Part shown: piece after piece, positions 1 to 8,426 of the stretch
Layout: each line of letters opens with the position of its first letter
Position numbering within the stretch: position 1 is the first letter of the stretch
Assembly (NCBI RefSeq): GCF_019049625.1
Contig: NZ_JAFMOY010000123.1
Span: 62,001-126,000, forward strand
DNA length: 64,000 bases
Direction of reading: 5' to 3'
Source of the DNA: Rahnella ecdela
Lineage (GTDB): Bacteria; Pseudomonadota; Gammaproteobacteria; Enterobacterales; Enterobacteriaceae
Position numbers and translations under genes: made by a program
The notes under the pieces: generated by a model
Seen by the model: the letters and a program-made list of their open reading frames with translations, nothing else
Told to the model about the DNA's origin: nothing
Databases searched by the model: none

Positions 1-1003
1 CGCCGTCGAACAGTTTGCTCAGGCTTCCACTTTCTGAACCTGCGGTGCCGGTCAGCGTGATGCTCGGGAAGAACGCCGCACGCGCCGCGCCGATGTTAGC
101 GTTAGCCGCTTTCAGCGTGTGTTCCGCCGCAATAATATCCGGGCGTCGTGTCAGCAGGTCAGAGGGCAAACCGACGGGTGTCTGCGGGAATTTCCAGTCC
201 TGTTGCAGTGTGGCATCCGCCAGCAGATTCTTCGGAATGGTTGTTCCGACCAGCAAGGTCAGCGCGTTCACGTCCTGCCGAACCTGGCGGGTGTACTGCG
301 CAATATCGGCCTGTGCTGCGCGCACCGTAGTTTCCGCCTGCACCAGATCCTGCGAGGTGCTGATGCCGGAATCGTAACTGCGTTTGGTCAGCTCGTAGGA
401 TTTGTTCTGGCTGTTGGCGGTGTTGATCGCCAGCTTCAGCAGGTCATTATCCGCCGCCAGACTCAGATAACCGGAAGCCACTTCAGACACCAGCGATATT
501 TGCGTCGCCCGCTGTGTCGCTTCGGTGGCGAGATAAGTTTCCAGCCCCTGATCACGCAGGCTGCGCACCCGTCCAAACAGGTCAACTTCATAGGACGTTA
601 CACCCAGATTAGCGCTGTATTGCTGATACGTCACCGGCCCGGTGTTTTGCGTCGAATACAATCCGCCCGGCAGATGCTGGTTGGTTTCACCGGCGCTGGC
701 GTCGAGCGTCGGCAGCAGCGCGGCGCGGTCAATCTGGAAGGCGGCGCGGGCAGTATCGACGTTTAACGCCGCGACCCGAAGGTCGCGGTTGTTCTTCAGG
801 GACATGCCAATCAGCTGGTTCATCGCCGGTTCATTGAAGAATGCTTTCCAGCCGATATCTTCTGCGGCACCGGTTTTGGCGCCGTCCCAGTTGCTGGCGA
901 CCGGCAGCGCAGGGCGTTGATAATGCGGTTCCATCGTACAGCCCGCCAGCAGGGTGAGTGAAAACGCGCCGATAAGTGACAGCGCGAAATGCGATTTATT
1001 CAT
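1..1003 (-). CDS. Outer-membrane factor of an RND efflux system (TolC/OprM/NodT family), 3' end cut by window
   Basis: This would be the outer-membrane channel of the tripartite pump encoded by the next two genes. About 334 residues are visible. The protein opens with a lipoprotein signal ([22 protein letters not shown], lipobox LAGC with the acylated Cys near residue 22), followed by the first of the two repeats typical of OprM/AdeK/CmeC-type proteins, including the stretch [11 protein letters not shown] and the later motif [13 protein letters not shown]. Its ATG lies inside the end of the RND gene and the two overlap by 8 bases (ATGAATAA), so translation is probably coupled. The C-terminus lies beyond base 1. 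Family assignment is firm; a specific gene name is not. Confidence 0.9.
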   Translation of the reverse strand, partial: MNKSHFALSLIGAFSLTLLAGCTMEPHYQRPALPVASNWDGAKTGAAEDIGWKAFFNEPAMNQLIGMSLKNNRDLRVAALNVDTARAAFQIDRAALLPTLDASAGETNQHLPGGLYSTQNTGPVTYQQYSANLGVTSYEVDLFGRVRSLRDQGLETYLATEATQRATQISLVSEVASGYLSLAADNDLLKLAINTANSQNKSYELTKRSYDSGISTSQDLVQAETTVRAAQADIAQYTRQVRQDVNALTLLVGTTIPKNLLADATLQQDWKFPQTPVGLPSDLLTRRPDIIAAEHTLKAANANIGAARAAFFPSITLTGTAGSESGSLSKLFDG

Positions 1004-4000
1004 GGTGTGTTGCCTCAGACGCAGGAAGCGCCTTGTCTTGTTTTTTCGATTTGCGGGTGAACAGATTCACAATCGTGACGTAGAACATCGGGACGAAGAA
1101 AATCGCCAGGAAGGTCGCCGTAATCATCCCCCCGACCACGGCGGTACCGATGGAGTGCTGGCTGCCCGCGCCCGCGCCGCTGGAAATCGTCAGCGGGAAT
1201 ACACCGAGAATAAAGGCCATTGAGGTCATGATGATTGGCCGGATGCGCAGTTTGGCGGCTTCAATCGCCGCTTCGGTGACCGACATCCCTTCGTTCTCAT
1301 GCAGCTCTTTGGCGAACTCGACAATCAATATGGCGTTCTTCGCCGCCAGCCCGACGGTGGTTAACAGGCCGACCTGGAAGAAGACGTCATTCGACAGCCC
1401 GCGCAGCAGCACGGCGCCGATGGTGCCTAATATCCCCAGCGGAACCACCAGCATGACTGAGAACGGAATCGACCAGCTCTCGTACAGCGCCGCCAGACAC
1501 AGGAACACCACGATCATCGACAGGCTGTAAAGCGCAGGGGTTTGTGAGCCGGAAAGCTTTTCTTCATAGCTCAGGCCGTGCCATGCCACTTTGTAGCCCG
1601 GTGGCAGTTTGGCCGCGATTTCCATCACCGCGTCGTTGGCATCGCCCGAACTGTAGCCCGTTGCCGGTGCGCCCATCAGTTCGACGGAGGACACGCCGTT
1701 GAAACGCTCGTAACGCGGTGAGCCATAGACCCATTTTCCGCTGCCGAAGGCGCTCCACGGCACCATATCGCCGCTGGAATTACGGAAATACCAGTTGTTC
1801 AGATCTTCCGGCGTGACGCGCGAAGCCGCCTTGCCCTGGATATAAACGCGCTTCACGCGGTTGTTGTACATGAACTGGTTCACGTAGGCCGAACCCCAGG
1901 CCGCCGACAAGGTGTTGTTGATGTCGTCGAGGCTCAGACCCAGCGCCTGCGCGCGTTCATCGTCAATTTCCAGCTGATATTGCGGCTCGTCTTCCATTCC
2001 GTTCGGACGTACAGCGGTCAGACGTTTGTCCTGCGAGGCCAGTTGCAGGAATTGGTTACGTGCGGCCATCAGGGCGGCGTGCCCCTTGCCGTTGGTGTCT
2101 TGCAGGAAGAAGTCGAAACCGGTGGCGTTACCCAGTTCCATTACCGCGGGCGGAACGAAAGCAAACACGCGGGCGTCTTTGATGGTGGCGAAATGCGCCA
2201 TCGCACGACCGGCCAGCGCCTGCACTTTCTGCGCCGCATCAGGACGTTTAGCCCAGGTTTTCAGCTGCACGAAGGCGATACCGACGTTCTGACCACGTCC
2301 GGCAAAGCTGAAGCCGTTGGCGGTGAACACCGAGGAAACAATGCCGCCTTCCTGCGTCATCAGATATTCACGCACGTTATCCAGCACCTGCTGGGTGCGC
2401 TCCGCCGAGGCGTTAGCGGGCAACGTGGCCTGAACCAGCATCACGCCCTGATCTTCATCCGGCAGGAAGGTGGTCGGCACGCGGGTGAACATAAAACCGG
2501 TGGCGATCACGATCAGCAAATAGATGCACATAAACAGACGGCGGCGGGAAATCACCGTGCCTACGGCGCTGGTGTAGCGCATCGCGCCTTTGTCGAAGGT
2601 ACGGTTAAACCAGCCGGCGAAGCCTTTCTGCGATTTTTCCTCGTCGTTGTGTCTGATGATGGTCGCACACAGCGCCGGGGTGAAAATCAGCGCCATCAGT
2701 ACGGAAAGCGCCATCGCGGAAACGATGGTGATGGAGAACTGACGGTAGATGATCCCGGTCGAGCCGCCGAAGAACGCCATCGGCACTAATACGGCAGAGA
2801 GCACCAGCACGATACCAAACAGCGCGCCTTGAATTTGCTTCATCGATTTGATAGTGGCTTCTTTGGGCGACAACTTATCTTCTGTCATCACACGTTCGAC
2901 GTTTTCCACCACCACGATGGCGTCATCCACCAGCAGGCCGATGGCCAGCACCATCCCGAACATGGTCAGGGTGTTAATGGAGTACCCGGCGGCTGCCAGA
3001 ATACCGAAAGTACCGAGCAGAACGACCGGCACCACCAGCGTGGTAACCAGCGTCGCGCGCAGGTTTTGCAGGAACAGTAACATTACGCAGAACACCAGCA
3101 CGATGGCTTCGATCAGCGTCTTCACCACTTCTTCAATGGACGCACTGACCACCGGCGCGGTCTGGTAAGGGAACTCCACTTTCACGCCCGCAGGCAGGGA
3201 ATCTTCCAGCCCAGCGACGGTGGCTTTTACCGCTTTGTCGGTATCCAGTACGTTCGCGCCGCTCGCCAGACGCAGGGCGATAGCGGTAGATGGTCTGCCG
3301 TTAAAGGTGGAAGAGATGGAATAACTTTCCGGCCCCAGATCCACATTCCCGACATCGCTCAGGCGCACCTGCGAGCCGTCAGCGTTCACTTTCAGCAGCA
3401 CGTTTTTGAACTGATTAATGCTGTCGAACCGGGTTTTCCCGATGATGGTGGCGCTGACTTTACTGTCTTTGACCGTCGGCAGTCCGCCGAGAGAACCGGA
3501 AGACACCTGCACGTTTTGCGCTTCAATCGCCGCGCTGACATCACTTGGGAACAGCTGATATTTATACAGTTTTGCCGGATCCAGCCAGATACGCATCGCG
3601 TATTCCGAACCGAGCACCAGGAAGTCGCCGACGCCTTTGGTACGAACGATCGGATCTTCGAGTTTAGTGACCAGCAGGTTACTCAGATCCGAGTTACTCA
3701 TTTTGCCATCGGTCGAAATCAGGCTGACCAGCAGCATGAAGTTGGCCTGATATTTGGCAATACGGATCCCCTGATTGACCACTTCGGTCGGCAACTGCGA
3801 TTCGGCCAGCGACACTTTGTTCTGCACCTGAACTTGCGCGATATCCGGATTAGTCCCCTGATCGAAGGTAGCAATAATGGTGGCGCTGCCGTCGCTGTTA
3901 CTTTGCGATTCGATGTAGCGCAGGTTATCCAGCCCGTTCAGCTGCTGCTCGATAACCTGAACCACGGTGTTCTGCGCGGTTTCCGCCGAAGCACCCGGAT

Positions 4001-4145
4001 AGGTGACGCTGACGGAAATTGCCGGAGGCGCGATATTCGGATACTGGTTGATCGGCAGTTTCATGATCGACAGCGCACCGGCGATCATGATGACGATGGC
4101 GACAACCCAGGCGAATATCGGGCGGTTAATAAAGAAAGTTGACAT
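996..4145 (-). CDS. RND multidrug efflux pump, inner-membrane transporter (AcrB/MexB-like, HAE1 family)
   Basis: Proton-driven drug exporter of the inner membrane, 1049 residues, the usual AcrB length. The start [14 protein letters not shown] is the classical first transmembrane helix. The TM4 proton-relay motif [18 protein letters not shown] carries the paired Asp residues (around 407-408). The second half repeats the fold with the matching TM10 helix ([20 protein letters not shown]). Substrate-loop residues fit the AcrB/MexB group rather than metal (CusA) pumps. It lies 9 bases after the fusion-protein gene and overlaps the outer-membrane-factor gene, forming one operon. Unlike canonical acrAB, it carries its own outer-membrane partner and has no acrR next to it, so it is an additional pump and I do not give it a gene symbol. 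Confidence 0.93.
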   Translation of the reverse strand: MSTFFINRPIFAWVVAIVIMIAGALSIMKLPINQYPNIAPPAISVSVTYPGASAETAQNTVVQVIEQQLNGLDNLRYIESQSNSDGSATIIATFDQGTNPDIAQVQVQNKVSLAESQLPTEVVNQGIRIAKYQANFMLLVSLISTDGKMSNSDLSNLLVTKLEDPIVRTKGVGDFLVLGSEYAMRIWLDPAKLYKYQLFPSDVSAAIEAQNVQVSSGSLGGLPTVKDSKVSATIIGKTRFDSINQFKNVLLKVNADGSQVRLSDVGNVDLGPESYSISSTFNGRPSTAIALRLASGANVLDTDKAVKATVAGLEDSLPAGVKVEFPYQTAPVVSASIEEVVKTLIEAIVLVFCVMLLFLQNLRATLVTTLVVPVVLLGTFGILAAAGYSINTLTMFGMVLAIGLLVDDAIVVVENVERVMTEDKLSPKEATIKSMKQIQGALFGIVLVLSAVLVPMAFFGGSTGIIYRQFSITIVSAMALSVLMALIFTPALCATIIRHNDEEKSQKGFAGWFNRTFDKGAMRYTSAVGTVISRRRLFMCIYLLIVIATGFMFTRVPTTFLPDEDQGVMLVQATLPANASAERTQQVLDNVREYLMTQEGGIVSSVFTANGFSFAGRGQNVGIAFVQLKTWAKRPDAAQKVQALAGRAMAHFATIKDARVFAFVPPAVMELGNATGFDFFLQDTNGKGHAALMAARNQFLQLASQDKRLTAVRPNGMEDEPQYQLEIDDERAQALGLSLDDINNTLSAAWGSAYVNQFMYNNRVKRVYIQGKAASRVTPEDLNNWYFRNSSGDMVPWSAFGSGKWVYGSPRYERFNGVSSVELMGAPATGYSSGDANDAVMEIAAKLPPGYKVAWHGLSYEEKLSGSQTPALYSLSMIVVFLCLAALYESWSIPFSVMLVVPLGILGTIGAVLLRGLSNDVFFQVGLLTTVGLAAKNAILIVEFAKELHENEGMSVTEAAIEAAKLRIRPIIMTSMAFILGVFPLTISSGAGAGSQHSIGTAVVGGMITATFLAIFFVPMFYVTIVNLFTRKSKKQDKALPASEATHHE

Positions 4146-4154
4146 TCAGCTCAC

Positions 4155-5288
4155 CTATTGCGCGGAGGGATCGGTCATCGCGAGATTAGCCTGTTCGGCA
4201 GGGGCACTGGCTTTGCGCTCGGTGGCATTCACTTTGGCACCCGGTCGGACATTCTGTAATCCGTCGGTGATCACTTTGTCGCCGTCATTCAGTCCCTGAT
4301 TCACTAACCAGTTGCCGTTCATCATCTGACCGGTGGTGACGGAACGCTGTTCGACGGTGTTATCGGCTTTCACGACGTAAACGTACGGTGCGCCTTTTAC
4401 GTCGTGCATGATGGCTTCCTGCGGCACAAGAATGCCTTTGTCATCAATTCCTTGTTGCAGCTGTGCGTGAACAAACATACCCGGCAGCAGTTCGTCGTGC
4501 GGGTTCGGGAAAGAGGCGCGCAGGGTCACGGAACCGGTGCTTTGCGACACGGTGACTTCAGAGAATTCCAGCTTGCCCGGCAGCGCGTATTTACTGCCAT
4601 CTTCCAGCGTCAGCGTGGCCTGTGCGGCATTGTCACCGGCCGATTGCAATTTGCCGGACGCCAGCGCACGGCGCAGTCTCAGTAAATCCTGCGAGGATTC
4701 GTTCACATCGACATAAATCGGGTTCAGCTGATCGATGGTGGTCAGATACGCCGTCTGGCCGCTGGTCACCAGCGCCCCTTCGGTATACAGCGAACGGCCA
4801 ATATGACCGGAAATCGGCGCATAAACTTTGGTGTATTGCAGATTCACGCGCGCGGTTTCGACATCTGCCGCGGCTTCGCGCTCGGCGGCAACGGCATCGT
4901 CGTATTGCTGGCGGCTGACGGCCTGTGCATCAACTAGCGGTTTGTAGCGGCGGGCGGTGGCGTCGGCGCTTTTCCAGGTCGCCATCGCGCGGTCAAATGC
5001 GGCCTGATAGGTCGAAGGATCAATCTGATAAAGCTGCTGACCGGCTTTGACTTCGCTGCCTTCCACAAAAAGACGTTTTTGGATCACGCCGTTTACCTGC
5101 GGACGGACTTCTGCACTGCGAACCGCCGTGGTGCGGCCGGGCAGGCTGGTAGTCAGGGCAACGGGCTGGCTGTGTAAAGTGACGACATTGACCACAGGTG
5201 CCTGGGCCACCGGAGATGCAGAACCGGCGGAACCGTCACATGCCGAAAGCAGTACAACTGTACTGACAGAAAGAAACTTCAGGTGCAT
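4155..5288 (-). CDS. RND efflux periplasmic adaptor (membrane fusion protein, AcrA/MexA-like)
   Basis: Periplasmic lipoprotein adaptor joining the inner pump to the outer channel, 377 residues. I chose the start at MHLKFLSVSTVVLLSAC, a short lipoprotein signal with lipobox LSAC, rather than the longer open frame that extends 71 codons upstream through non-coding-looking sequence. Visible domains: a biotinyl-lipoyl half (VRPQVNGVIQKRLFVEGSEVKAGQ), an alpha-hairpin (about 95-160), the second lipoyl half (VYAPISGHIGRSLYTEGA), then beta-barrel and membrane-proximal domains ending near PGMFVHAQL and PQEAI. It is the first gene of the operon. A perfect 20-base palindrome sits 23 bases upstream of the ATG and is a likely operator. 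Confidence 0.92.
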   Translation of the reverse strand: MHLKFLSVSTVVLLSACDGSAGSASPVAQAPVVNVVTLHSQPVALTTSLPGRTTAVRSAEVRPQVNGVIQKRLFVEGSEVKAGQQLYQIDPSTYQAAFDRAMATWKSADATARRYKPLVDAQAVSRQQYDDAVAAEREAAADVETARVNLQYTKVYAPISGHIGRSLYTEGALVTSGQTAYLTTIDQLNPIYVDVNESSQDLLRLRRALASGKLQSAGDNAAQATLTLEDGSKYALPGKLEFSEVTVSQSTGSVTLRASFPNPHDELLPGMFVHAQLQQGIDDKGILVPQEAIMHDVKGAPYVYVVKADNTVEQRSVTTGQMMNGNWLVNQGLNDGDKVITDGLQNVRPGAKVNATERKASAPAEQANLAMTDPSAQ

Positions 5289-5310
5289 AGAATTCACTCT
5301 TTTTGGAAGA

Positions 5311-5330
5311 TTGAGAATAACCATTCTCAA
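5311..5330. promoter_or_regulatory. Perfect 8-4-8 palindrome upstream of the RND operon (putative operator)
   Basis: The sequence TTGAGAATAACCATTCTCAA is an exact inverted repeat of 8-base arms around AACC, 23-42 bases upstream of the adaptor ATG. Size and position suit a dimeric repressor site (TetR or MarR type). It also loosely resembles a Fur box. No repressor gene lies next to it inside the window, so the protein that binds is unknown. Confidence 0.55.
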
Positions 5331-5576
5331 CAAGTCCTCCACTATACGAGAGCGCCAGAGTTCCCTGTGTAAGGATATTGTCATTACCCATGAGTCGATG
5401 TGTCGAAGTATGAAGAAAATGTTGCCGCATAATCCATTGAAATTATAGGGTTTTAAACTTTTTGTGCAGTGGCAAATGGCAGGGAAGTCGTTACTTAGCA
5501 AACTAATTTATAGTTCTTAAGAATGATAACCAGTTAAATATTCTGAAAGTGAATGAATTGTTGGTGGTTAGGAAAG

Positions 5577-5592
5577 TGTGATGCAGATCAAA
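5577..5592 (+). promoter_or_regulatory. CRP-like site upstream of the structured RNA candidate
   Basis: TGTGA-N6-TCAAA matches the CRP consensus TGTGA-N6-TCACA in nine of ten conserved positions. A TATACA hexamer follows at 5599-5604. The spacing does not fit a textbook class I or II promoter on this strand, so the site may instead act on another start or on the divergent operon. This is a weak call. Confidence 0.3.
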
Positions 5593-5610
5593 CAAATTTA
5601 TACATTTTAA

Positions 5611-5766
5611 CCGGCTGCTTACCAGAAAAGGCTGAAGGATCGCGGTAACTGCCGTTACCTTAAGGGCCGAGAGCGAGCAGTTCTCATATTTGCTTGTTGC
5701 CAGCCGTTCTGAACGACGGCCAGTCGCAACCCCCGTGCCCACAGTCCGATGTGGGCTTTTTTTTGC
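5611..5766 (+). ncRNA. Candidate structured small RNA ending in a rho-independent terminator
   Basis: The gap between the divergent RND operon and the PTS gene holds a run of inverted repeats: GGTAAC/GTTACC (5644-5659), GCCGT/ACGGC (5703-5720) and a final GCCCAC-loop-GTGGGC stem followed by eight T residues (5737-5764). On the plus strand this is a textbook terminator, yet no plus-strand gene precedes it. The PTS gene starts 140 bases further on. Either a free-standing sRNA or an early-terminated leader would explain it. I do not recognise it as any known enterobacterial sRNA. The 5' end is a guess. Confidence 0.45.
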
Positions 5767-5831
5767 CTGCTACCCCAATCCGCTTTTCCCCGGCAAAACT
5801 GTGATCCCTTTCATACTCCTGACTGCTATGT

Positions 5832-5847
5832 CTATACAACTATACAT
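5832..5847. promoter_or_regulatory. Putative HutC-type GntR operator upstream of PTS gene
   Basis: Two adjacent copies of the octamer CTATACAA/CTATACAT lie about 60 bases upstream of the PTS start codon. The same octamer builds the perfect palindrome in front of the neighbouring GntR-family gene (8288-8307), which links that regulator to this gene. Confidence 0.5.
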
Positions 5848-5904
5848 TCTGTGACTTAACTCAATTAACGGCTTATTTTTAGCCAGCTAACTGAGGGACG
5901 ACAG

Positions 5905-7506
5905 ATGATAAAACTTGGCAGCAAGGTGCATGATCTGGGCAAGGCCCTGATGACGCCTATCTCGGTGATTGCCGCCGCCGGGATTTTCTTGGGTCTGGCG
6001 GCGGCTTTGCAGAATCCGGCAGTCACCGGTGAAGCCTTCACGCAGATGAAAACTCTGCAACTGGTGATCGGCTTTATCCGCCAGGTTTCCGGCGCGTTGT
6101 TCGCCAATCTTCCGCTGTTCTTTGCCGTTGCCACGGCGATGGGGCTGGCCAATGCAGAGAAAGCCACAGCGGCTTTTTCCGCAGTGATCGGCTTTGTCGG
6201 ATTGCACGTCGGGGTTAATTACAGCCTGCTGGCGCAGGGGATTACGCCGGATACCATTACGGTCGCCAAACTCACCGCAAAAGGTATGACGCAAAGCGAT
6301 GCGATGATTTACGCTGCCGAGTTCACCAATACGCTGGGGATTTTCACTTACAACATGAGCGTGCTGGGCGGGGTACTGGTCGGGTTAATCACCATGTGGC
6401 TGCACAATCGCTTTTATACGATTGTGTTGCCGACGGCGATCGCGTTTTTTGGCGGACGTCGTTTTGTGCCGATCGTCACTGTACTGGTACTGCCGATAGT
6501 GGGGGTGCTGATGTCACTGATCTGGCCGACTATTGCGATGGGGATCCAGTGGATCGGTGAACTGATCGGACGCACCGGCGAGATCGGCACTTTTATTTAT
6601 GCCACGTCGGAGCGTTTGCTGATCCCAACCGGTTTACATCACATCATCAACGAAACCGTGCGTTTCACGCCGATTGGCGGTGTCACAACGGTAGATAATC
6701 AGAGCATCGTGGGCGCGCTGAACATCTTCAATGCCGCACTGGCGAATCCCGGCATGATCCCGGATGCGGTGACGCAGCAGGCGACGCGTTTCCTGGCGCA
6801 GGGCAAAATTCCGGTAATGATGTTTGGTTTACCTGCGGCGGCGCTGGCGATGTATCACTGTGCCAGACCGGAACATAAAGGCCGCGTAAAAGCGCTGATG
6901 CTGGCGGGCGGACTGGCGTCGTTTACTACCGGTATCACCGAGCCGCTGGAGTTCTGTTTTATCTTCGTCTCGCCGGTGCTGTATATCCTGCACGCGGTGC
7001 TGACCGGCCTGTCATTTGTGCTGATGCAGATGCTGCATGTGATGATCGGTAACGTACAGGGCGGGGCGATCGATTTCCTGATCTTCGGCGTGCTCGGCGG
7101 CAGCCGGACGCACTGGTGGTATCCGCTGATCCTCGGGATTATTTATGCGCCCGTTTATTACTTCAGTTTCCGCTGGGTTATCTTGCGCATGCAGATAAAA
7201 ACGCCGGGACGGGAGGATGAAAATGATGCCGAAGAACGCGCGAAGCCAGCGCAGGGAACCGGTGAGAAAACCAAAAATATCATTATCGGGCTGGGCGGTG
7301 AGGGGAATATTACGGCGGTCGATTGCTGCTTTACCCGTCTGCGCGTGAAAGTGAAAGATATGGCGCAGGTGCAGGACGGAACGTTAATGAAGACCGGCGC
7401 GGCGGGGGTCAAGAGGATCACAGACACCGATGTGCATGTGATTTATGGCCCGCAGGTTGAGCAGGTAGCAAATCTGGTGAAAGCTGAGTTGTCAGGTATT
7501 GCCTGA
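5905..7506 (+). CDS. PTS permease EIICB, glucose/maltose/alpha-glucoside subfamily
   Basis: Membrane sugar transporter that phosphorylates its substrate on entry; 533 residues. Residues 1-about 430 form the EIIC channel with some ten hydrophobic segments. Typical motifs include LLIPTGLHHIINETVRF and the GITEPLEF signature. A charged linker (about 435-455) leads to a C-terminal EIIB domain with the phosphoryl-accepting Cys in NITAVDCCFTRLRVKV. No EIIA is fused or adjacent, so it probably uses the general glucose EIIA (Crr). It resembles MalX and AglA-type permeases; the substrate cannot be read from sequence. RBS GAGGGA sits 7 bases before ATG. It is convergent with the GntR regulator, 6 bases apart. 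Confidence 0.87.
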   Translation: MIKLGSKVHDLGKALMTPISVIAAAGIFLGLAAALQNPAVTGEAFTQMKTLQLVIGFIRQVSGALFANLPLFFAVATAMGLANAEKATAAFSAVIGFVGLHVGVNYSLLAQGITPDTITVAKLTAKGMTQSDAMIYAAEFTNTLGIFTYNMSVLGGVLVGLITMWLHNRFYTIVLPTAIAFFGGRRFVPIVTVLVLPIVGVLMSLIWPTIAMGIQWIGELIGRTGEIGTFIYATSERLLIPTGLHHIINETVRFTPIGGVTTVDNQSIVGALNIFNAALANPGMIPDAVTQQATRFLAQGKIPVMMFGLPAAALAMYHCARPEHKGRVKALMLAGGLASFTTGITEPLEFCFIFVSPVLYILHAVLTGLSFVLMQMLHVMIGNVQGGAIDFLIFGVLGGSRTHWWYPLILGIIYAPVYYFSFRWVILRMQIKTPGREDENDAEERAKPAQGTGEKTKNIIIGLGGEGNITAVDCCFTRLRVKVKDMAQVQDGTLMKTGAAGVKRITDTDVHVIYGPQVEQVANLVKAELSGIA

Positions 7507-7512
7507 CGGCGT

Positions 7513-8253
7513 TTAACCTTTGACTTTGGCATGGACGCTGAAGCCATAGTTTTTCTGGTTGTAATAGACATCAGACACTTCAAACAGCGAACCGTCAGTG
7601 AAAGAAACCACTGCGTGCGAGTGCAGCACCGGCTGGTCGCGTGACAGGTTCAGCGCAAGGCGGATTTCATTAGAGGGCAGTTCGGCAGAAATCAGTTTGG
7701 TGCTGCCTGCTGGCTGAAAACCTTTGGAGCGGATGTACGCATATTTCGACGCGGTCATGGCGGCGCGGTTAATATCCGGGAAATTATCGGCGCGCATCCA
7801 GCATTGTTCATACACAAACGGCTCATCGCCCAGAAGACGCAGCCGGACCATAAAATACACGTCTGTTCCGGCAGGGATATTCAGCTCGCGGGCGATGTCT
7901 TCACTGACGGGTATCCGGCGAAAATCCAGCACCTGATTTTCAATCCGCTGATTATTTTCCTGCGCGACTTCGCTGGCGGTGAGATGCCGGTCGAGCGGTA
8001 AGATGATTTTTTGCTGCTTCGGCGGTTCGACTACAAAGGTGCCGCGTCCGCGAAATCGTGCCACACGACCCTGACGGACCAGATAATCAACGGCTTTGCG
8101 TGCGGTCATCCGCGAGACCCCGTAGATTTCGCACAGCGCCGCTTCGGTCGGGATCGGGTCACCCGGTTTAACTTCTCCCGCGCTGATTTTTTCGGTCAGT
8201 TGTTGCTCAATTTGCAGATAGAGCGGGGTGAATGAGTTCTTATCTATTTTCAT
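7513..8253 (-). CDS. GntR-family (HutC/UTRA) transcriptional regulator of the adjacent PTS gene
   Basis: DNA-binding regulator of 246 residues. The N-terminal winged helix (about 5-70) has the GntR pattern PIPTEAALCEIYGVSRMTARKA and the wing GRVARFRGRGTFV. The C-terminal part is a UTRA effector-binding domain (about 90-240) of the HutC subfamily, which usually senses a sugar phosphate. The ATG at 8253 is preferred over a GTG 24 bases upstream because GGAGGT lies at good spacing in front of it. A perfect TATACAA palindrome sits upstream and a related repeat precedes the PTS gene, so autoregulation plus PTS control is likely. Confidence 0.88.
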   Translation of the reverse strand: MKIDKNSFTPLYLQIEQQLTEKISAGEVKPGDPIPTEAALCEIYGVSRMTARKAVDYLVRQGRVARFRGRGTFVVEPPKQQKIILPLDRHLTASEVAQENNQRIENQVLDFRRIPVSEDIARELNIPAGTDVYFMVRLRLLGDEPFVYEQCWMRADNFPDINRAAMTASKYAYIRSKGFQPAGSTKLISAELPSNEIRLALNLSRDQPVLHSHAVVSFTDGSLFEVSDVYYNQKNYGFSVHAKVKG

Positions 8254-8287
8254 TAAGCCTGACCTCCGGTTCTTCACTTAAGAATAA

Positions 8288-8307
8288 TTGTATAGTCAGC
8301 TATACAA
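8288..8307. promoter_or_regulatory. Perfect palindromic operator upstream of GntR/HutC gene
   Basis: TTGTATAGTCAGCTATACAA is an exact 8-4-8 inverted repeat, 35-54 bases upstream of the regulator's ATG. Its CTATACAA half recurs before the PTS gene at 5832-5847. The shape fits a HutC-type GntR dimer site. Confidence 0.7.
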
Positions 8308-8363
8308 ATCAGCCAGCCACCCTGTTGATTTTCTGTCCAAAATGGGTTTCAGCACACAAAAAA

Positions 8364-8396
8364 GAAAGGTTGCTGACATCAGCAACCTTTCTTCAT
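8364..8396 (-). terminator. Rho-independent terminator downstream of the YddA-like gene
   Basis: A long stem GAAAGGTTGCTGA/TCAGCAACCTTTC, read on the minus strand, is followed by a run of T residues. It ends the ABC transporter transcript and may work in both directions. Confidence 0.8.
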
Positions 8397-8426
8397 TTAT
8401 CAGCCACTTCGCAGCGGCTCCAGGCG

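Noticed and set aside
1980-2789. Long plus-strand open frame (269 codons) opposite the RND pump gene
   Set aside because: It is a mirror frame of a GC-rich, highly conserved gene; the composition is His/Arg/Gln-rich and no RBS is present.
5289-5501. N-terminal extension of the RND adaptor (71 codons)
   Set aside because: The true start is followed by a lipoprotein signal with lipobox LSAC, and the extension would run through the operator-like palindrome.
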